44,523 nucleotides of DNA, taken from contig WKLE02001556.1 of the NCBI GenBank assembly GCA_014885115.2, forward strand, positions 1-44,523, given 5' to 3'. Below the pieces are notes generated by a model. The model was not told the DNA's origin and did not search any database. It was given only the letters and a program-made list of their open reading frames with translations. Source of the DNA: Asterionellopsis glacialis (taxonomy: Eukaryota; Bacillariophyta; Plagiogrammaphyceae; Rhaphoneidales; Asterionellopsidaceae). This document shows, piece after piece, positions 11,315 to 20,899 of the stretch; position 1 is the stretch's first letter; every line of letters starts with the position of its first letter. The position numbers and the translations under genes are program-made.

Positions 11315-11914
11315 TAATGCGTACTAGCGTATACATATATATAATTAAAAATAGTGTTTTTTTTTATAATTCATGCTGATCCTGACATTGGGATGGTGGA
11401 AAGGGGGTCGGTTGGTTGGAGAGTCAAGTCTCAGCAAGGTGAATTTTTCTTCATAATTATTTTCTCCAAACAAAAAGGTACAGAAGGATATATTCACCAT
11501 GCGCTCATACAATTTGAAAACTACATATTTTAATGTATTGTACAACTAATGACTGGTAACATGAGTAACTACTTTTGTTTAGGAAGGGGTGGTGAACTCT
11601 CCATTGTTTTTTTGGGCATATCACTTCATTCGAGAATCAGTTGGGCAATTAGATGAGTTGGTCTCTTTTGCAGGTAGAGATTCAGTCATGGATGCATTTT
11701 CTATTTTTCCATTTTCACTCGTGGATGGCGGACAAATAATGGGACACGCCCTTTTCGAGCACCGTTATTCGTATCTTTTGCAATCGACGACGCACGAGTC
11801 AATTCAAGTCTTGTTGTCTCTTTCAAGATAAAGAGAAAGAAATCATTTTCTTGTCTTTTTTCTACCTCTAGAGAGAGAGAGAGAGAGAGTGCTAGCTATA
11901 GAAATAAGCACAAA
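11315..11914. other. Intergenic region with GA dinucleotide repeat
   Basis: No supported gene. The only longer open frame (11589-11831, plus) begins at GTG and has no recognisable features. Just upstream of the next start codon lies CCTCTAGAG followed by an (AG)n tract at 11870-11889, which probably belongs to the promoter or leader of the small gene at 11915. Confidence 0.5.
11870..11889 (+). repeat. (AG)n microsatellite upstream of the 11915 gene
   Basis: Ten AG units directly follow a CTCTAGAG palindrome and end 25 bases before the ATG at 11915. Similar GA/CT tracts next to TCTAGAGA or TCGAGAGA occur before other genes in the window (about 8380 and 21436). Confidence 0.9.
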
Positions 11915-12160
11915 ATGGGTTGCCTCATGTCATTAGAAAGGAGACGTCTTCATGAATTTTATAATTTCCATCCAGGACAAGAACAAGACGAGGATAATGG
12001 CAGTGCTACCACTACGAACATCATCACTGAAAGTGATATTTACCAGGAAGATTTTTCGGAAGCAAATATTGTCAGGATTGTAGAACAAGCAAGGGATGTG
12101 GCAGAATATGCAGATTGGTACTTTGTCACCCAACAAAACGAGCAGAGCGCCAAAGTATGA
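11915..12160 (+). CDS. Small protein with N-myristoylation-type N-terminus, unknown function
   Basis: An 81-residue frame beginning MGCLMSLERRR. Gly2 followed by Cys3, Ser6 and basic residues is the pattern of an N-myristoylated protein with a palmitoylatable cysteine, which would place it on the inner face of a membrane. The rest is acidic with a predicted helix near residues 48-75 (EANIVRIVEQARDVAEYADWYF). No known domain is recognised. The codons read evenly and the ATG follows a purine-rich leader. The C-terminus (QQNEQSAKV) lies next to a GTATGA that could be a splice donor, so a further exon is possible but not shown. Confidence 0.55.
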   Translation: MGCLMSLERRRLHEFYNFHPGQEQDEDNGSATTTNIITESDIYQEDFSEANIVRIVEQARDVAEYADWYFVTQQNEQSAKV

Positions 12161-12415
12161 CATGTACAAGAGAGGAAAACGGAGACAGAGCATTTCAAAA
12201 CTTGGATATTTGTTTACGAGAGAGTATGGAGACATAGTGTAAAGTAATAAAAATCCAGCTTCTCAATAATTTACACATCTATAGGTCCAGCAGTAGCTCC
12301 TACCTCAAAAATGACATTTCCTCGGTTTCAAAATATCTTTACAAAAAATATATGCACATACGACCGGTACATACATCCAAAGATCCGATTCCCCGTTCCC
12401 ATCGCCGCTTTTCTT

Positions 12416-15400
12416 TTACGCGAGTATCGAATCAGAGTCTTTACCAGTAGTGATACCCTTTCTTGCCTTTTCGGAGTAACAGCCTTCATCACTACACACA
12501 CCAGTACCACAACATACAACATCATCAACTGCATCTAATGCAGTCATACCTACAACTCCGTCCCAACAAGGATTATTTCGTGCGGCACTCACCAACTCAG
12601 AAACATGAGATTGCTGACATTGATTTTGTACAGATGTACCACCAGCACCGGCACCAGCACTTGGGACAATAAAGCCAGACGCCTTGGAACTGTCAAATGT
12701 TACAAATGAAATATCATCACTCATAACAGCACCATTCTGATGCATACCGAATCGACCATTTTTGTTCTTATCTTGATGAAGAACAAAAATTTTATCCGGT
12801 TTATCACCAAGGTCATTATTCTTTTCATTTTCAACCTTGGCTATGCCATCTTCTGGTATTGGAGGAGGTCGCGAAGTTGAGGGTTTGCCTTTTTCTGATG
12901 ATCTGTTTCTTAGAAACTTGCTAAATAACCCCCCTTTTTTCTTCTTCAATGTTGCAGAGGTAGAATTTTTTTTGTCTCCCTCTCCTCCTTCTTCTAGATC
13001 TGTTGACTTAATACCTTGAATAGGCGGAACTATGTCATTAGCATTTTCTGATTGCTTCTTTTGGTACTCCAACTTCTCTAACTTCTGTGTTTCTGATGCA
13101 ATTTCGCTTTTGATGTCATCGTATTTTTCGTACAGTTCTCGAATTGGTTCACGTTCCCGAGGCGATGGCGCACGTCCCTTACTAGCAGCAATCACATCGT
13201 CATATATCTTCAGCTTCTGTTTGAGTTCCATTTTTTGTGCTTGTAATTTTGCAATCTGTTCCTTACTTTGCTTGATTTCCTTCATTCGTTTCAGAATGAT
13301 ATGTCGCTTGAGGATGGAGTAAATATCATATAAATCACGAATAGGTTCCTTATCTTTTATTTGAGGCTTTCGCCCATACGTTTTCATAATGAATTCGTCA
13401 TACATTCGCAGGCGTTCCTTAATTTCTAGCTTCAATGTTTCCAAGATGTGTAACGGCATCGCATCTAAGTCGGCCATAACTTCATTGATGGTACGTTCCG
13501 CCTTATTTGTGAATGCTGGTGCGGGGGCGGATGCTTCCTTCTTACTGCTCCAAGTAGAGACCGCTTTGGAACCCTTTGACCATGTCATACCTTGTGGTTT
13601 TGATTCTGCCAATGCCTTCTGACCTTCCGGCTCCTGTGTTAATACTGAGGCTACTTCAACTCTTACTGCGGCCAAAGCCTCTTCTTTAGTGGATGCTTCC
13701 GCAATCGATTTTCTAGAAAGCTTCGATGTAGAACTCTTCTTTGAAGAAGCTCTTGTATCTCCTGATTGTGTTCTGGTCATAGGGTTGGGCTTTGACCTTT
13801 GGGATCCGTCTTGTCGGGTTTGAGAGGGCTGCAGTGTAGTTTTACTCTTGACACTGGAAACTTTGCTGTCTTTTGATGCTTTAGACTTGTTATTTAACAC
13901 CCCTAATCCTACAAGTGCTGGAGCAAGCAAGTCGCTAAGAGCAGGGTCTTCAATTTCGTCTTTTTTCTCTGCATGTTTTGTATCATCTGGGCTTTCTCCA
14001 AAATTGGATTTAGGCAATGTCCCCCCAACGCATATTCCATTATTTCGTTCCAAGATAAGTTCCTCAAAAGAATCGTCTTCTCGTGCTTCTTCAGCTCCAC
14101 TTCCACTTCTAGATATCGGAGCTGCACTTCTTTGTTCTGATTTGGACCACTTATTTCCTTTTGTGGCGTTCTCATCGCGTTTATCGAAACCAGAGATATC
14201 AGCATCATCATTGATGTCATCTTCGTCGTCGTCGTCGTCATCATCATCGCTAGCCATTCCAAGAATTCGAAGATCACCGTTGTTCTCTCCATTGCCAACA
14301 TCAACAACATAACCACCAAATACGTAAGACTCGCCAGACTTTTTGTCATTTTTACTAGCAACTTGAAAGGTTTGTAAAAACTTCCTTTTGGCTTCGAGAC
14401 GTTTAGCCTCGCGCAATTTTGCATCAACGTATCTTGGTTGGCCATCATTGATTGAGTTGGCATAGACCTCTTTTGGGTCAAAAGGTTTGCCTCCATTCAT
14501 TTCAATTTGTTTGAGAGTTATGTGGTTGAAAGTACCAGGTGGGTGTAAGGGCGTGTGACAAGTGGGAGTTTTGTTGCTCGCTCGCGGAGATGTTGCTGCA
14601 ATCCTCTCGAGTTCTCTCTTTTTGTTTTTAAGCTTTTTTACAGATTCGCTGGAAGATGTCGATTTCCTTGAACTCAGACTTTCGGTGTCTTTTCTATTCT
14701 TATCTGAAATAGAACTGATAATTGCTTTTCTTGATTTTGCACTCTCAATGTCCCTCTCTTGCTTGTTGGATATATAACTGTTGTTTGCTTTTTTTGATAT
14801 CATGCTATCAACGCTCTCTTCTATCTTTTTGGACAATTGGCTTCTGTTTGGCTTCTTTGTTTTCATGCTATCACTGTCCTTTTCCGTCTTTTTTGATAAT
14901 TGACCATCATTTGATTTCTTCGATTTCATGCTATCCATATCCTTTGCCGTCTTGTTTGATGAATGGCTTGTACTCGACTTCTCCGATTTCATGGTATCAA
15001 TGTCCTTTCCTGTTGCTCTATTGGACAAACGACTGCTGTTCGATTTCTTCGATTTCATACTTTCGGAATCCCTTCCTTTTCTGTTTGATGAATGACTTTT
15101 GTGTGATCTTTTAGATTTTAAACTGTTCGCGTCTGTTACCAAAAGATCTCTCCAGGATTCCTTTGTAGACGAGCATGCACTCAATGCGACAGTGCTTGCC
15201 ACACTGGACGTGTCAGGATCTTTCAGAATTTTCGTAATCTTGAAATCGAAGTAATTATCCGCATCGGCATCTGCATCTAAACTGTTGAATTCATTCGTAT
15301 CCTCTTCTGTGCTCTTAGCCTTCTCTGTACTCCTGACGCTCGGTGCATCCTCTTCACTGAAGAACGGTTTGAACTGCTTTATTCGATTCTGTCGTTCCTT

Positions 15401-16483
15401 GGCCTTCTCTTCAGGTGTTTTTTCTTTTTCCCGTTTAGCAAGTTTTTTCTCGACAGCAATGCAATTATAAGGTCCTTCACTCTCCTCAAGGGCTGTACCA
15501 GTTGTGGTTGGGTCGACGAATGGAACAATAGCTCCTGTGTAAGGGTCAGCCTCAGGGTCATTCGCTGTTTTCGGAGAACTAGCATGCTTGTCAACGTATA
15601 AATCGCCATGACTGGGTGCTTCCAACAGTTGCATATCTATGGTTCTTTCAGGAATGGAACCGAGTTCACGTCTTACATACGTATCACTATATGCATCATC
15701 ATCATGTGAATGTAGTGTTAAAGGATCCACCTGACTTGCTCCATCTGGGGGACTTGCTTCGCTGAATTGAATATTGCTGAATGTGGAGTTGTTGCCGTGC
15801 AGCATTCTTGGTTTATTTTGTTTTTCTTCCTGCACAACACGCAGTAGCTCAAGAACCGTGGCTTGCTTCATGGTTTTAGAGGAAGCGCATTCCATTGGAG
15901 TTCTTCCATTTTCATCCTTCACGTGAATAGCCTGGGGATATGATGTCAGCAGGGCCTCCACAACATCCCAATCTGAACCATTCCAAAATGCCAAATGGAG
16001 CGGTAACATGCCATGATCGTCCTTACAAAAGATTCCATCCGGGTAATCCAATAAGAGCAACTGAACAATCTCCAACGGAGCTTTGAAGATTACAGATGCA
16101 TGTAGGGGTAATAGCCTCCAGCGCAGTTTACCAGAATTTTCTACACGAGAAATCCAAACAGAGGCTTGATTATATTGCTGTTTCGATGACAGACTAACCG
16201 AATCGCTTGCAACTAGGATCTTAAAGGCATCCTTCCATTTTCGATGCTTTATTGCCATAAATAATGGCGTTGGGTTATCATCATAATCGCACTGCACCAG
16301 TTTATCAGCAGGAGCATATTTATCATCGGTCCTGTCACTGAGCAAATCACCAAAAGAAATTGTTTTTTGGTTCTTTCTTTTCGTTGCTGCACTTTCCTCA
16401 TCGAAAAGAATTGATTCCGTCGCTCCTTCTTTAATCAAGTTTACGACGGTCCCTGACCTTTGCACACGCGTTAAGGTCGGCAT
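12416..16483 (-). CDS. Large ankyrin-repeat protein with Ser/Lys repeats and two FAM13-like motifs
   Basis: A 1355-residue single-exon frame starting at an ATG at 16481-16483. Residues 65-205 hold ankyrin-type repeats of the form common in diatom proteins (LLPLHASVIF, GMLPLHLAFWNG, NGRTPMECA), which usually bind partner proteins. Residues 453-620 are eight tandem 21-residue Ser/Lys units. An Asp run follows at about 750. Two helical motifs with the pattern KxxLKxYDxxx..GRxPxxxEKEPIRxLYxxY occur around Glu1046 and Glu1112, 66 residues apart; this resembles the FAM13-type domain and is also present once in the divergently transcribed gene at 17462-19330. After a basic aromatic patch (GLFSKFLRNRSS), the protein ends in a Cys-rich segment (VDDVVCCGTGVCSDEGC). 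No enzyme domain is present. A cytoplasmic scaffold is the most natural reading (inference). Confidence 0.85.
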   Translation of the reverse strand: MPTLTRVQRSGTVVNLIKEGATESILFDEESAATKRKNQKTISFGDLLSDRTDDKYAPADKLVQCDYDDNPTPLFMAIKHRKWKDAFKILVASDSVSLSSKQQYNQASVWISRVENSGKLRWRLLPLHASVIFKAPLEIVQLLLLDYPDGIFCKDDHGMLPLHLAFWNGSDWDVVEALLTSYPQAIHVKDENGRTPMECASSKTMKQATVLELLRVVQEEKQNKPRMLHGNNSTFSNIQFSEASPPDGASQVDPLTLHSHDDDAYSDTYVRRELGSIPERTIDMQLLEAPSHGDLYVDKHASSPKTANDPEADPYTGAIVPFVDPTTTGTALEESEGPYNCIAVEKKLAKREKEKTPEEKAKERQNRIKQFKPFFSEEDAPSVRSTEKAKSTEEDTNEFNSLDADADADNYFDFKITKILKDPDTSSVASTVALSACSSTKESWRDLLVTDANSLKSKRSHKSHSSNRKGRDSESMKSKKSNSSRLSNRATGKDIDTMKSEKSSTSHSSNKTAKDMDSMKSKKSNDGQLSKKTEKDSDSMKTKKPNRSQLSKKIEESVDSMISKKANNSYISNKQERDIESAKSRKAIISSISDKNRKDTESLSSRKSTSSSESVKKLKNKKRELERIAATSPRASNKTPTCHTPLHPPGTFNHITLKQIEMNGGKPFDPKEVYANSINDGQPRYVDAKLREAKRLEAKRKFLQTFQVASKNDKKSGESYVFGGYVVDVGNGENNGDLRILGMASDDDDDDDDEDDINDDADISGFDKRDENATKGNKWSKSEQRSAAPISRSGSGAEEAREDDSFEELILERNNGICVGGTLPKSNFGESPDDTKHAEKKDEIEDPALSDLLAPALVGLGVLNNKSKASKDSKVSSVKSKTTLQPSQTRQDGSQRSKPNPMTRTQSGDTRASSKKSSTSKLSRKSIAEASTKEEALAAVRVEVASVLTQEPEGQKALAESKPQGMTWSKGSKAVSTWSSKKEASAPAPAFTNKAERTINEVMADLDAMPLHILETLKLEIKERLRMYDEFIMKTYGRKPQIKDKEPIRDLYDIYSILKRHIILKRMKEIKQSKEQIAKLQAQKMELKQKLKIYDDVIAASKGRAPSPREREPIRELYEKYDDIKSEIASETQKLEKLEYQKKQSENANDIVPPIQGIKSTDLEEGGEGDKKNSTSATLKKKKGGLFSKFLRNRSSEKGKPSTSRPPPIPEDGIAKVENEKNNDLGDKPDKIFVLHQDKNKNGRFGMHQNGAVMSDDISFVTFDSSKASGFIVPSAGAGAGGTSVQNQCQQSHVSELVSAARNNPCWDGVVGMTALDAVDDVVCCGTGVCSDEGCYSEKARKGITTGKDSDSILA
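14620..15127 (-). repeat. 63-bp tandem repeat coding for eight 21-residue Ser/Lys units
   Basis: Inside the ankyrin gene, about eight units of 63 bases (one of 66) encode the pattern SMKSKKSNxSxLSNKxxKDxD. The units differ from each other by many substitutions, so the array is older than the VKAEVVEE repeat of the 6381-7235 gene. The unit is rich in Ser next to Lys or Asp, giving many potential phosphorylation sites. Confidence 0.85.
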
Positions 16484-17461
16484 GATGCCCTAAGCTTAAG
16501 ACCCCTGGATGGTAGGACCTCTAGGAACTGTTTTGACAAAAGGCAGCGTGACACTAGGTTGGATGCAGCTAAAGTTGTATTGCGCTCGGTGACATCGCAA
16601 AAAAGTGAGGCATTCTCGCCAAAACTCGATTTATTGTATCATTAATATCCTCGTGTCCGAAGAAGATTAAATTAAAAAAGAATTGATCATTTAGGGGTGA
16701 AGGATTGCATGCATCAGGTGAACCGAGTATGTAATATTCATTTGTGATTAAATTTAAATCGAACAATCATAAGTAGGTCATGCGTTCGGGCATGTTCTGG
16801 CGGTTCCGACTTCGTCTCAAGGCATAAGTTGGACTATTCTATGTACCTGGTAGGACTAACTGGTACTGTATAGTACCCAATAGTCCTTCAGTACCAGTCT
16901 ACAAACCCAACGTCTATCTGGATGGGTTACCTACCAGAACCGTTACCTGGTACCTGTACTACCTGTACTACCCTTGTAAAGGTACCAGATACTGCCTACA
17001 AATCAATGTGAAGGTTTTATCATGTAATTTTGGCCATCAAACGTCACAAACCAACGGCCGGAAATTTCTTTTCGACGTTGGCCGGACGAAAATTTCAATT
17101 TTTGGCCATTGAACCTTGTTCATTCGATACTTTTCAGGCGTTGCGGATGGTCTATTTAATTAAAATTACTCAGCATGCTTTCTATGTAAATATCAGTACC
17201 CGTACCCTGTAGCTAGGATGGATAATTGGTAGCAGGGACTTTCTTGAAACAAACTCAACCGCTCACACGATCAAATTTCAATTTGTGGTGCACTTCTCCT
17301 TTTCAAATTCTGTTCTTTCTTACCGGACAGTGCCAGAGCACGCATACATAGTCCTAAGGTAAATGTTTCCAATAATTCTTTATTCCGCTAAAGTTGAATT
17401 CAGTACACGGGCACAAGATATTAATTAGCTCCCTCTTGGACCAGGACAAAACTTTTTAACA
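16484..17461. promoter_or_regulatory. Shared upstream region of two divergent FAM13-like genes, with TACCAGGTA-type palindromes
   Basis: The 978 bases between the divergent starts at 16483 and 17462 contain no gene I can support. From about 16840 to 16995 there is a dense cluster of words related to TACCTGGTA/TACCAGGTA and GTACTACC, in both orientations. A TAGGACCTCTAGGAAC block lies 30-40 bases upstream of the ankyrin gene's start codon (about 16515). The two flanking genes share a domain, so joint regulation from this region is plausible but not shown. Confidence 0.5.
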
Positions 17462-19330
17462 ATGGTCTGGAACAAAAAGGCAGTTACTGATGCATTGGTG
17501 AAAGCAGAAAAAGATGTCGACTTAACCGATGTAGTGCAAACAAAAAAAACTGATTGGAAAAAAATAGAAGGTGACTGTCCAACTGCTGAAGCGAGTGATG
17601 ATGATAGATCTTGGAATTCAACATCAACTGAAGCCTACACCTATATTTCTTACGAATCAAGGGATAGTGGCGATGACAACTTTTCATCTTTTTTCGACTT
17701 TACATGTGATCTTTTTCGAGGAGACGCTTCGACTGTATACACTACAGCATCACAACGTACCGAATGGACAGATGAAACAGCCATGTCAGCAATCCGACTT
17801 GATGATGATGATGAAGATGCTAAAACAAAGGCCTCTCAGGTAGGAGTGAAAAAAGCCCAGAATGCCGCATCAACCGAACAAAGTGTGAAAGCAACTGCCA
17901 AAGAAGAAGGATCCAAGGTAAAATTGGCGAATTCTTCCTTAACACCTGCTCAAGGTAAGAAAGAAGATGCTCCATTGGTAAAAACTCGATCTGAAACACG
18001 TAGACGCTCGAGTGGCGTCGGGGTTAAAAAGCAAGGAGACGACCAAAAGGAAGAAAGCAATAGCAGTAAAGCTATGAGTGAATTCATGAACTTTCTATTC
18101 TTTACTAATATACCCCAACTGAAAAAGAATTATCCTTTAAAACAGCGAGAAGCTGCTCTTCAGCTAGAAACGGACAATGTATGGGTTCCGAATAGGGAGA
18201 CACTCATCAACGCACGGAAGGTAATCAAGAACCCAACTAGTGTTGATTTGAAGGAATTGCATGATTTGAAAGGTGAATTAAAAGCGGAACTCATAGCGTA
18301 CGATGAGGACTTCATGAGGGCAAATAACCGCTTCCCCAATGCGGATGAAAAGGAACCTATCCGTGAAGTTTATGACTATTACTATGGTATCCGAAGTATC
18401 ATTCTCGTGGAGGAAAAGAAAACAACATCAGAAAGGGAGGAACTATCCAAGAAGGAAGCAGAATTCCAGAAACGAGAACAAGAACTTCTTTCTAAAATTG
18501 AAGAGTGCCGTCGTGACCTTGATACTGTACATCTTGAAGTAACTCTCAAAGATGACAACAATGTCAAGGCACAAGGCGGTGCTGTTGGAAAGAAGGTGGC
18601 GTTTGCGCCGAACACGAGACAGAAGATGATGAGACCCAAAAGTATATTGCGTCGAAAAAATAAGCTTTTCACCAGACCTACACGTGAAAATAATAACAAC
18701 ATATCTATTGCCTCCACTGCTACTACCAGCAAGGATCCTTCCTCCTCGTTGCCTAGTGAAAAGATCAAAGAATCACCCTCTATGATTCTTAGAAAAACAG
18801 CAGACAAGGAAGAGGTTGCCAATGGTAATGCCATTGACCTATGTACCGAGAAGGTTGCTAATAAAACTGCAGCAGTCTCCACTACTGAGAAGACAACAAA
18901 GAAAGAGGGATTGGATGATAATTCTAATACCATGGATAAACTTGAAACGGACATGAATATGATGAACCAAATTCTGGATGATGTCAATACAATGAATACA
19001 AATGCTATGGACATCAATTCCTCTACGATTAAGGAATCACCACCATCATTACTAAAAGTTGTGACCGAGAATGAACTGGCAGAAAACGAAGAAATAAGTA
19101 AGCCTAAAAAAACACGATCCTTTGGTGGTGCTTTCCGTATGTTTTCGGGCAAAAAGATCAAGAAACGTAGCATTCAACAGTCTCAAAAGGGTGGGACCAA
19201 CGACGAAGACGACGACAATAATGATTCCGTTTGTTCTTCTGATTTAGATCTAGAATCAGAATCAGAATCAGAAGACATTCTAAGGGATACGGTTCTTATT
19301 TATTCCAGAACTAGAAGTTCCAAGCGATAG
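17462..19330 (+). CDS. Disordered protein with one FAM13-like motif and coiled coil
   Basis: A 622-residue single-exon frame starting at the ATG at 17462. The first 200 residues are Ser/Asp/Lys-rich. At about residues 265-320 it carries LKGELKAELIAYDEDF, then NRFPNADEKEPIREVYDYYYGI, the same FAM13-like pattern found twice in the divergent ankyrin protein at 12416-16483; Glu298 begins the EPIR core. A coiled coil rich in Glu/Lys follows (about 320-365, ending KEAEFQKREQELLSKIEECRRDL). Basic segments at about 380-405 (KKVAFAPNTRQKMMRPKSI) and near 560 (GGAFRMFSGKKIKKRS) could bind membranes or nucleic acid. The C-terminus is acidic (DEDDDNND, then ESESESED). No catalytic domain is seen. It is probably a partner or paralogue-derived relative of its head-to-head neighbour. 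Confidence 0.85.
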   Translation: MVWNKKAVTDALVKAEKDVDLTDVVQTKKTDWKKIEGDCPTAEASDDDRSWNSTSTEAYTYISYESRDSGDDNFSSFFDFTCDLFRGDASTVYTTASQRTEWTDETAMSAIRLDDDDEDAKTKASQVGVKKAQNAASTEQSVKATAKEEGSKVKLANSSLTPAQGKKEDAPLVKTRSETRRRSSGVGVKKQGDDQKEESNSSKAMSEFMNFLFFTNIPQLKKNYPLKQREAALQLETDNVWVPNRETLINARKVIKNPTSVDLKELHDLKGELKAELIAYDEDFMRANNRFPNADEKEPIREVYDYYYGIRSIILVEEKKTTSEREELSKKEAEFQKREQELLSKIEECRRDLDTVHLEVTLKDDNNVKAQGGAVGKKVAFAPNTRQKMMRPKSILRRKNKLFTRPTRENNNNISIASTATTSKDPSSSLPSEKIKESPSMILRKTADKEEVANGNAIDLCTEKVANKTAAVSTTEKTTKKEGLDDNSNTMDKLETDMNMMNQILDDVNTMNTNAMDINSSTIKESPPSLLKVVTENELAENEEISKPKKTRSFGGAFRMFSGKKIKKRSIQQSQKGGTNDEDDDNNDSVCSSDLDLESESESEDILRDTVLIYSRTRSSKR

Positions 19331-20095
19331 ATATAGAAAGAGGATTCTCACAGGTATTATCGAAAGTGTCCGTCATAGGCCGTAGTGCATTTCCGTGCAT
19401 AGCTCGGATGACACACACTTTAATAATTATATTAGCAATAACAAATACACAATGCAAAACCTACAAAACTTAGATACCTGCTTTGGGTTGTTGTTGATGG
19501 GGGTTCATTACGTAGGAGTGCACTTATTTCTGTCTCCCCTATCTACTGTGAAATTACCATGTGCCAGTGCTCCAACGAGCGAGTTCATTGCTCCGTCCAA
19601 TCCGAAACATTTCACCATGCCGTTCAAAATAATGAAGACCGCTTAAATCTTTTTGAGCGAACTAAGCTGCATTTTGTAGAAAAGGAGGATAGGGAGGGAG
19701 GAGTTACAAAAAAGATATTATCTGAAGGGCTGTCTCCTTTAGACTGCCCCTCACGTCCTTGTCGGATTAGTGGAAAAATGTATTTTACAAAGACTGCTTC
19801 GATCTTTTTATTGAATGCATTGAACGCTTACAGTGTGTCAGTAAAGAAAAATAGTCTAATATTTATATTTCTCTATTCCACCTGTCTAGTCTAATCATAG
19901 GCAAGAGTCGCCTACCGTGAAAATTTTGTAAGATGCGAGGGTGTGCGGGTTACACACACACACACGGTAACTAATAGAATTTGTATTTGAAGTAAGTCCA
20001 AAGCAAAAAGAAGTTATACTAAATGTCCGTACCAACCAAAGCACCGTTTACTCTCCATTGTGTCGGTAATGAGATTTGACATCATTCATCAAAAA
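19331..20095. other. Intergenic region between convergent genes
   Basis: This stretch separates the 3' ends of the 17462-19330 gene and the ITP pyrophosphatase gene. No supported gene; the plus-strand open frames here are short and unremarkable. It contains a short (AC)n tract at 19953-19966. Confidence 0.5.
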
Positions 20096-20899
20096 TCATT
20101 GTTCTACAGATTCAATTTTAAAGTCTAAGCCTTTATGCCCAATAGCTGGTTTACCACCCTGCCGTTCCCATAATTCATCTTGATTATGTCCTAACCAATC
20201 TGCCCATTGACGTACCGCCTTGCCTCTATGACTTAATTCATTCTTAGCAGCAGTTGTCATGCAACTGAATGGGAGATTGTCTTCCCCGTCATCAGGTACA
20301 AAGATAGCATCCCAACCAAATCCACGTCCTTCAACCGGTTTCACAATGGTACCCTTGGTTTCACCTGTGAACAATACAGGATCAGCATGTGGATATGGAC
20401 AAAAGGCTAAGGTACAGACAGCTGTTGCCGATTTATCTTCGTAGGCATATAATATATTATACAACCCTTCACACCCCAGTGATCCTTGGAACCATTTAAT
20501 GTAGGGTCCTGGCATCCCACCCAATGCTGAAAATTGTAGAGACGTATCTTCGACGACACACGGGCCATTGGCTAACTGCGCACCTAACAATGCTTTTTCT
20601 TTGGCAATGGCTTCAGTATTTACTTCTTGTATTTCAGGTAAATCAACATTTAACATTCGTAAATCCACCATGCTTGTATTATCGGTTGGTCCCTTCGTCG
20701 CACCATGTTTATTTAAAATCATATTCATTTCTTTAGCTTTCATTGGGTTACCAGTTACAAATGCTATTTTTAATTGTTTGCCATTGGCACTAAATGCAGA
20801 TACAAACATCATAGCACCATTATCATAGCGCATATCAAAAAGTGATGATACAATGAAAAACAGGCAGAGCGACAGGATATTTGATTTAAAGGATGACAT
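20096..20899 (-). CDS. ITPA: Inosine triphosphate pyrophosphatase (Ham1 family), predicted plastid-targeted
   Basis: This enzyme hydrolyses ITP, dITP and XTP to monophosphates and pyrophosphate, cleaning the nucleotide pool of deaminated purines. Family motifs are all present: VTGNPMKAKE near residue 55, VEDTSLQF followed by GGMPGPYIKWF, GRGFGWDAIFVP, and the C-terminal AAKNELSHRGKAVRQW. The first in-frame ATG is at 20899; the frame stays open upstream but only with a GTG. From that ATG the 267-residue protein starts with a hydrophobic stretch (ILSLCLFFIVSSLF) and then VSAF at residues 33-36, just before SANGKQLKIAF where the enzyme domain begins. That is an ER signal peptide plus an ASAF-like motif, as in diatom plastid proteins, although the transit peptide after it is very short. 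The catalytic core has the normal length of about 190-230 residues. It is divergent from the gene at 21580, with 680 bases between the starts. Confidence 0.9.
   Translation of the reverse strand: MSSFKSNILSLCLFFIVSSLFDMRYDNGAMMFVSAFSANGKQLKIAFVTGNPMKAKEMNMILNKHGATKGPTDNTSMVDLRMLNVDLPEIQEVNTEAIAKEKALLGAQLANGPCVVEDTSLQFSALGGMPGPYIKWFQGSLGCEGLYNILYAYEDKSATAVCTLAFCPYPHADPVLFTGETKGTIVKPVEGRGFGWDAIFVPDDGEDNLPFSCMTTAAKNELSHRGKAVRQWADWLGHNQDELWERQGGKPAIGHKGLDFKIESVEQ

Noticed and set aside
13848..14496. 154-residue plus and 195-residue minus frames inside the ankyrin gene
   Set aside because: They are shadows of the 1355-residue frame, whose ankyrin and FAM13-like motifs are clear.
18382..19173. 263-residue minus-strand frame rich in Ser, Leu and Phe
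   Set aside because: It is antisense to the 17462-19330 gene, whose frame has a recognisable FAM13-like motif and coiled coil; the reverse frame's composition is what the complement of Lys/Glu/Asp codons gives.
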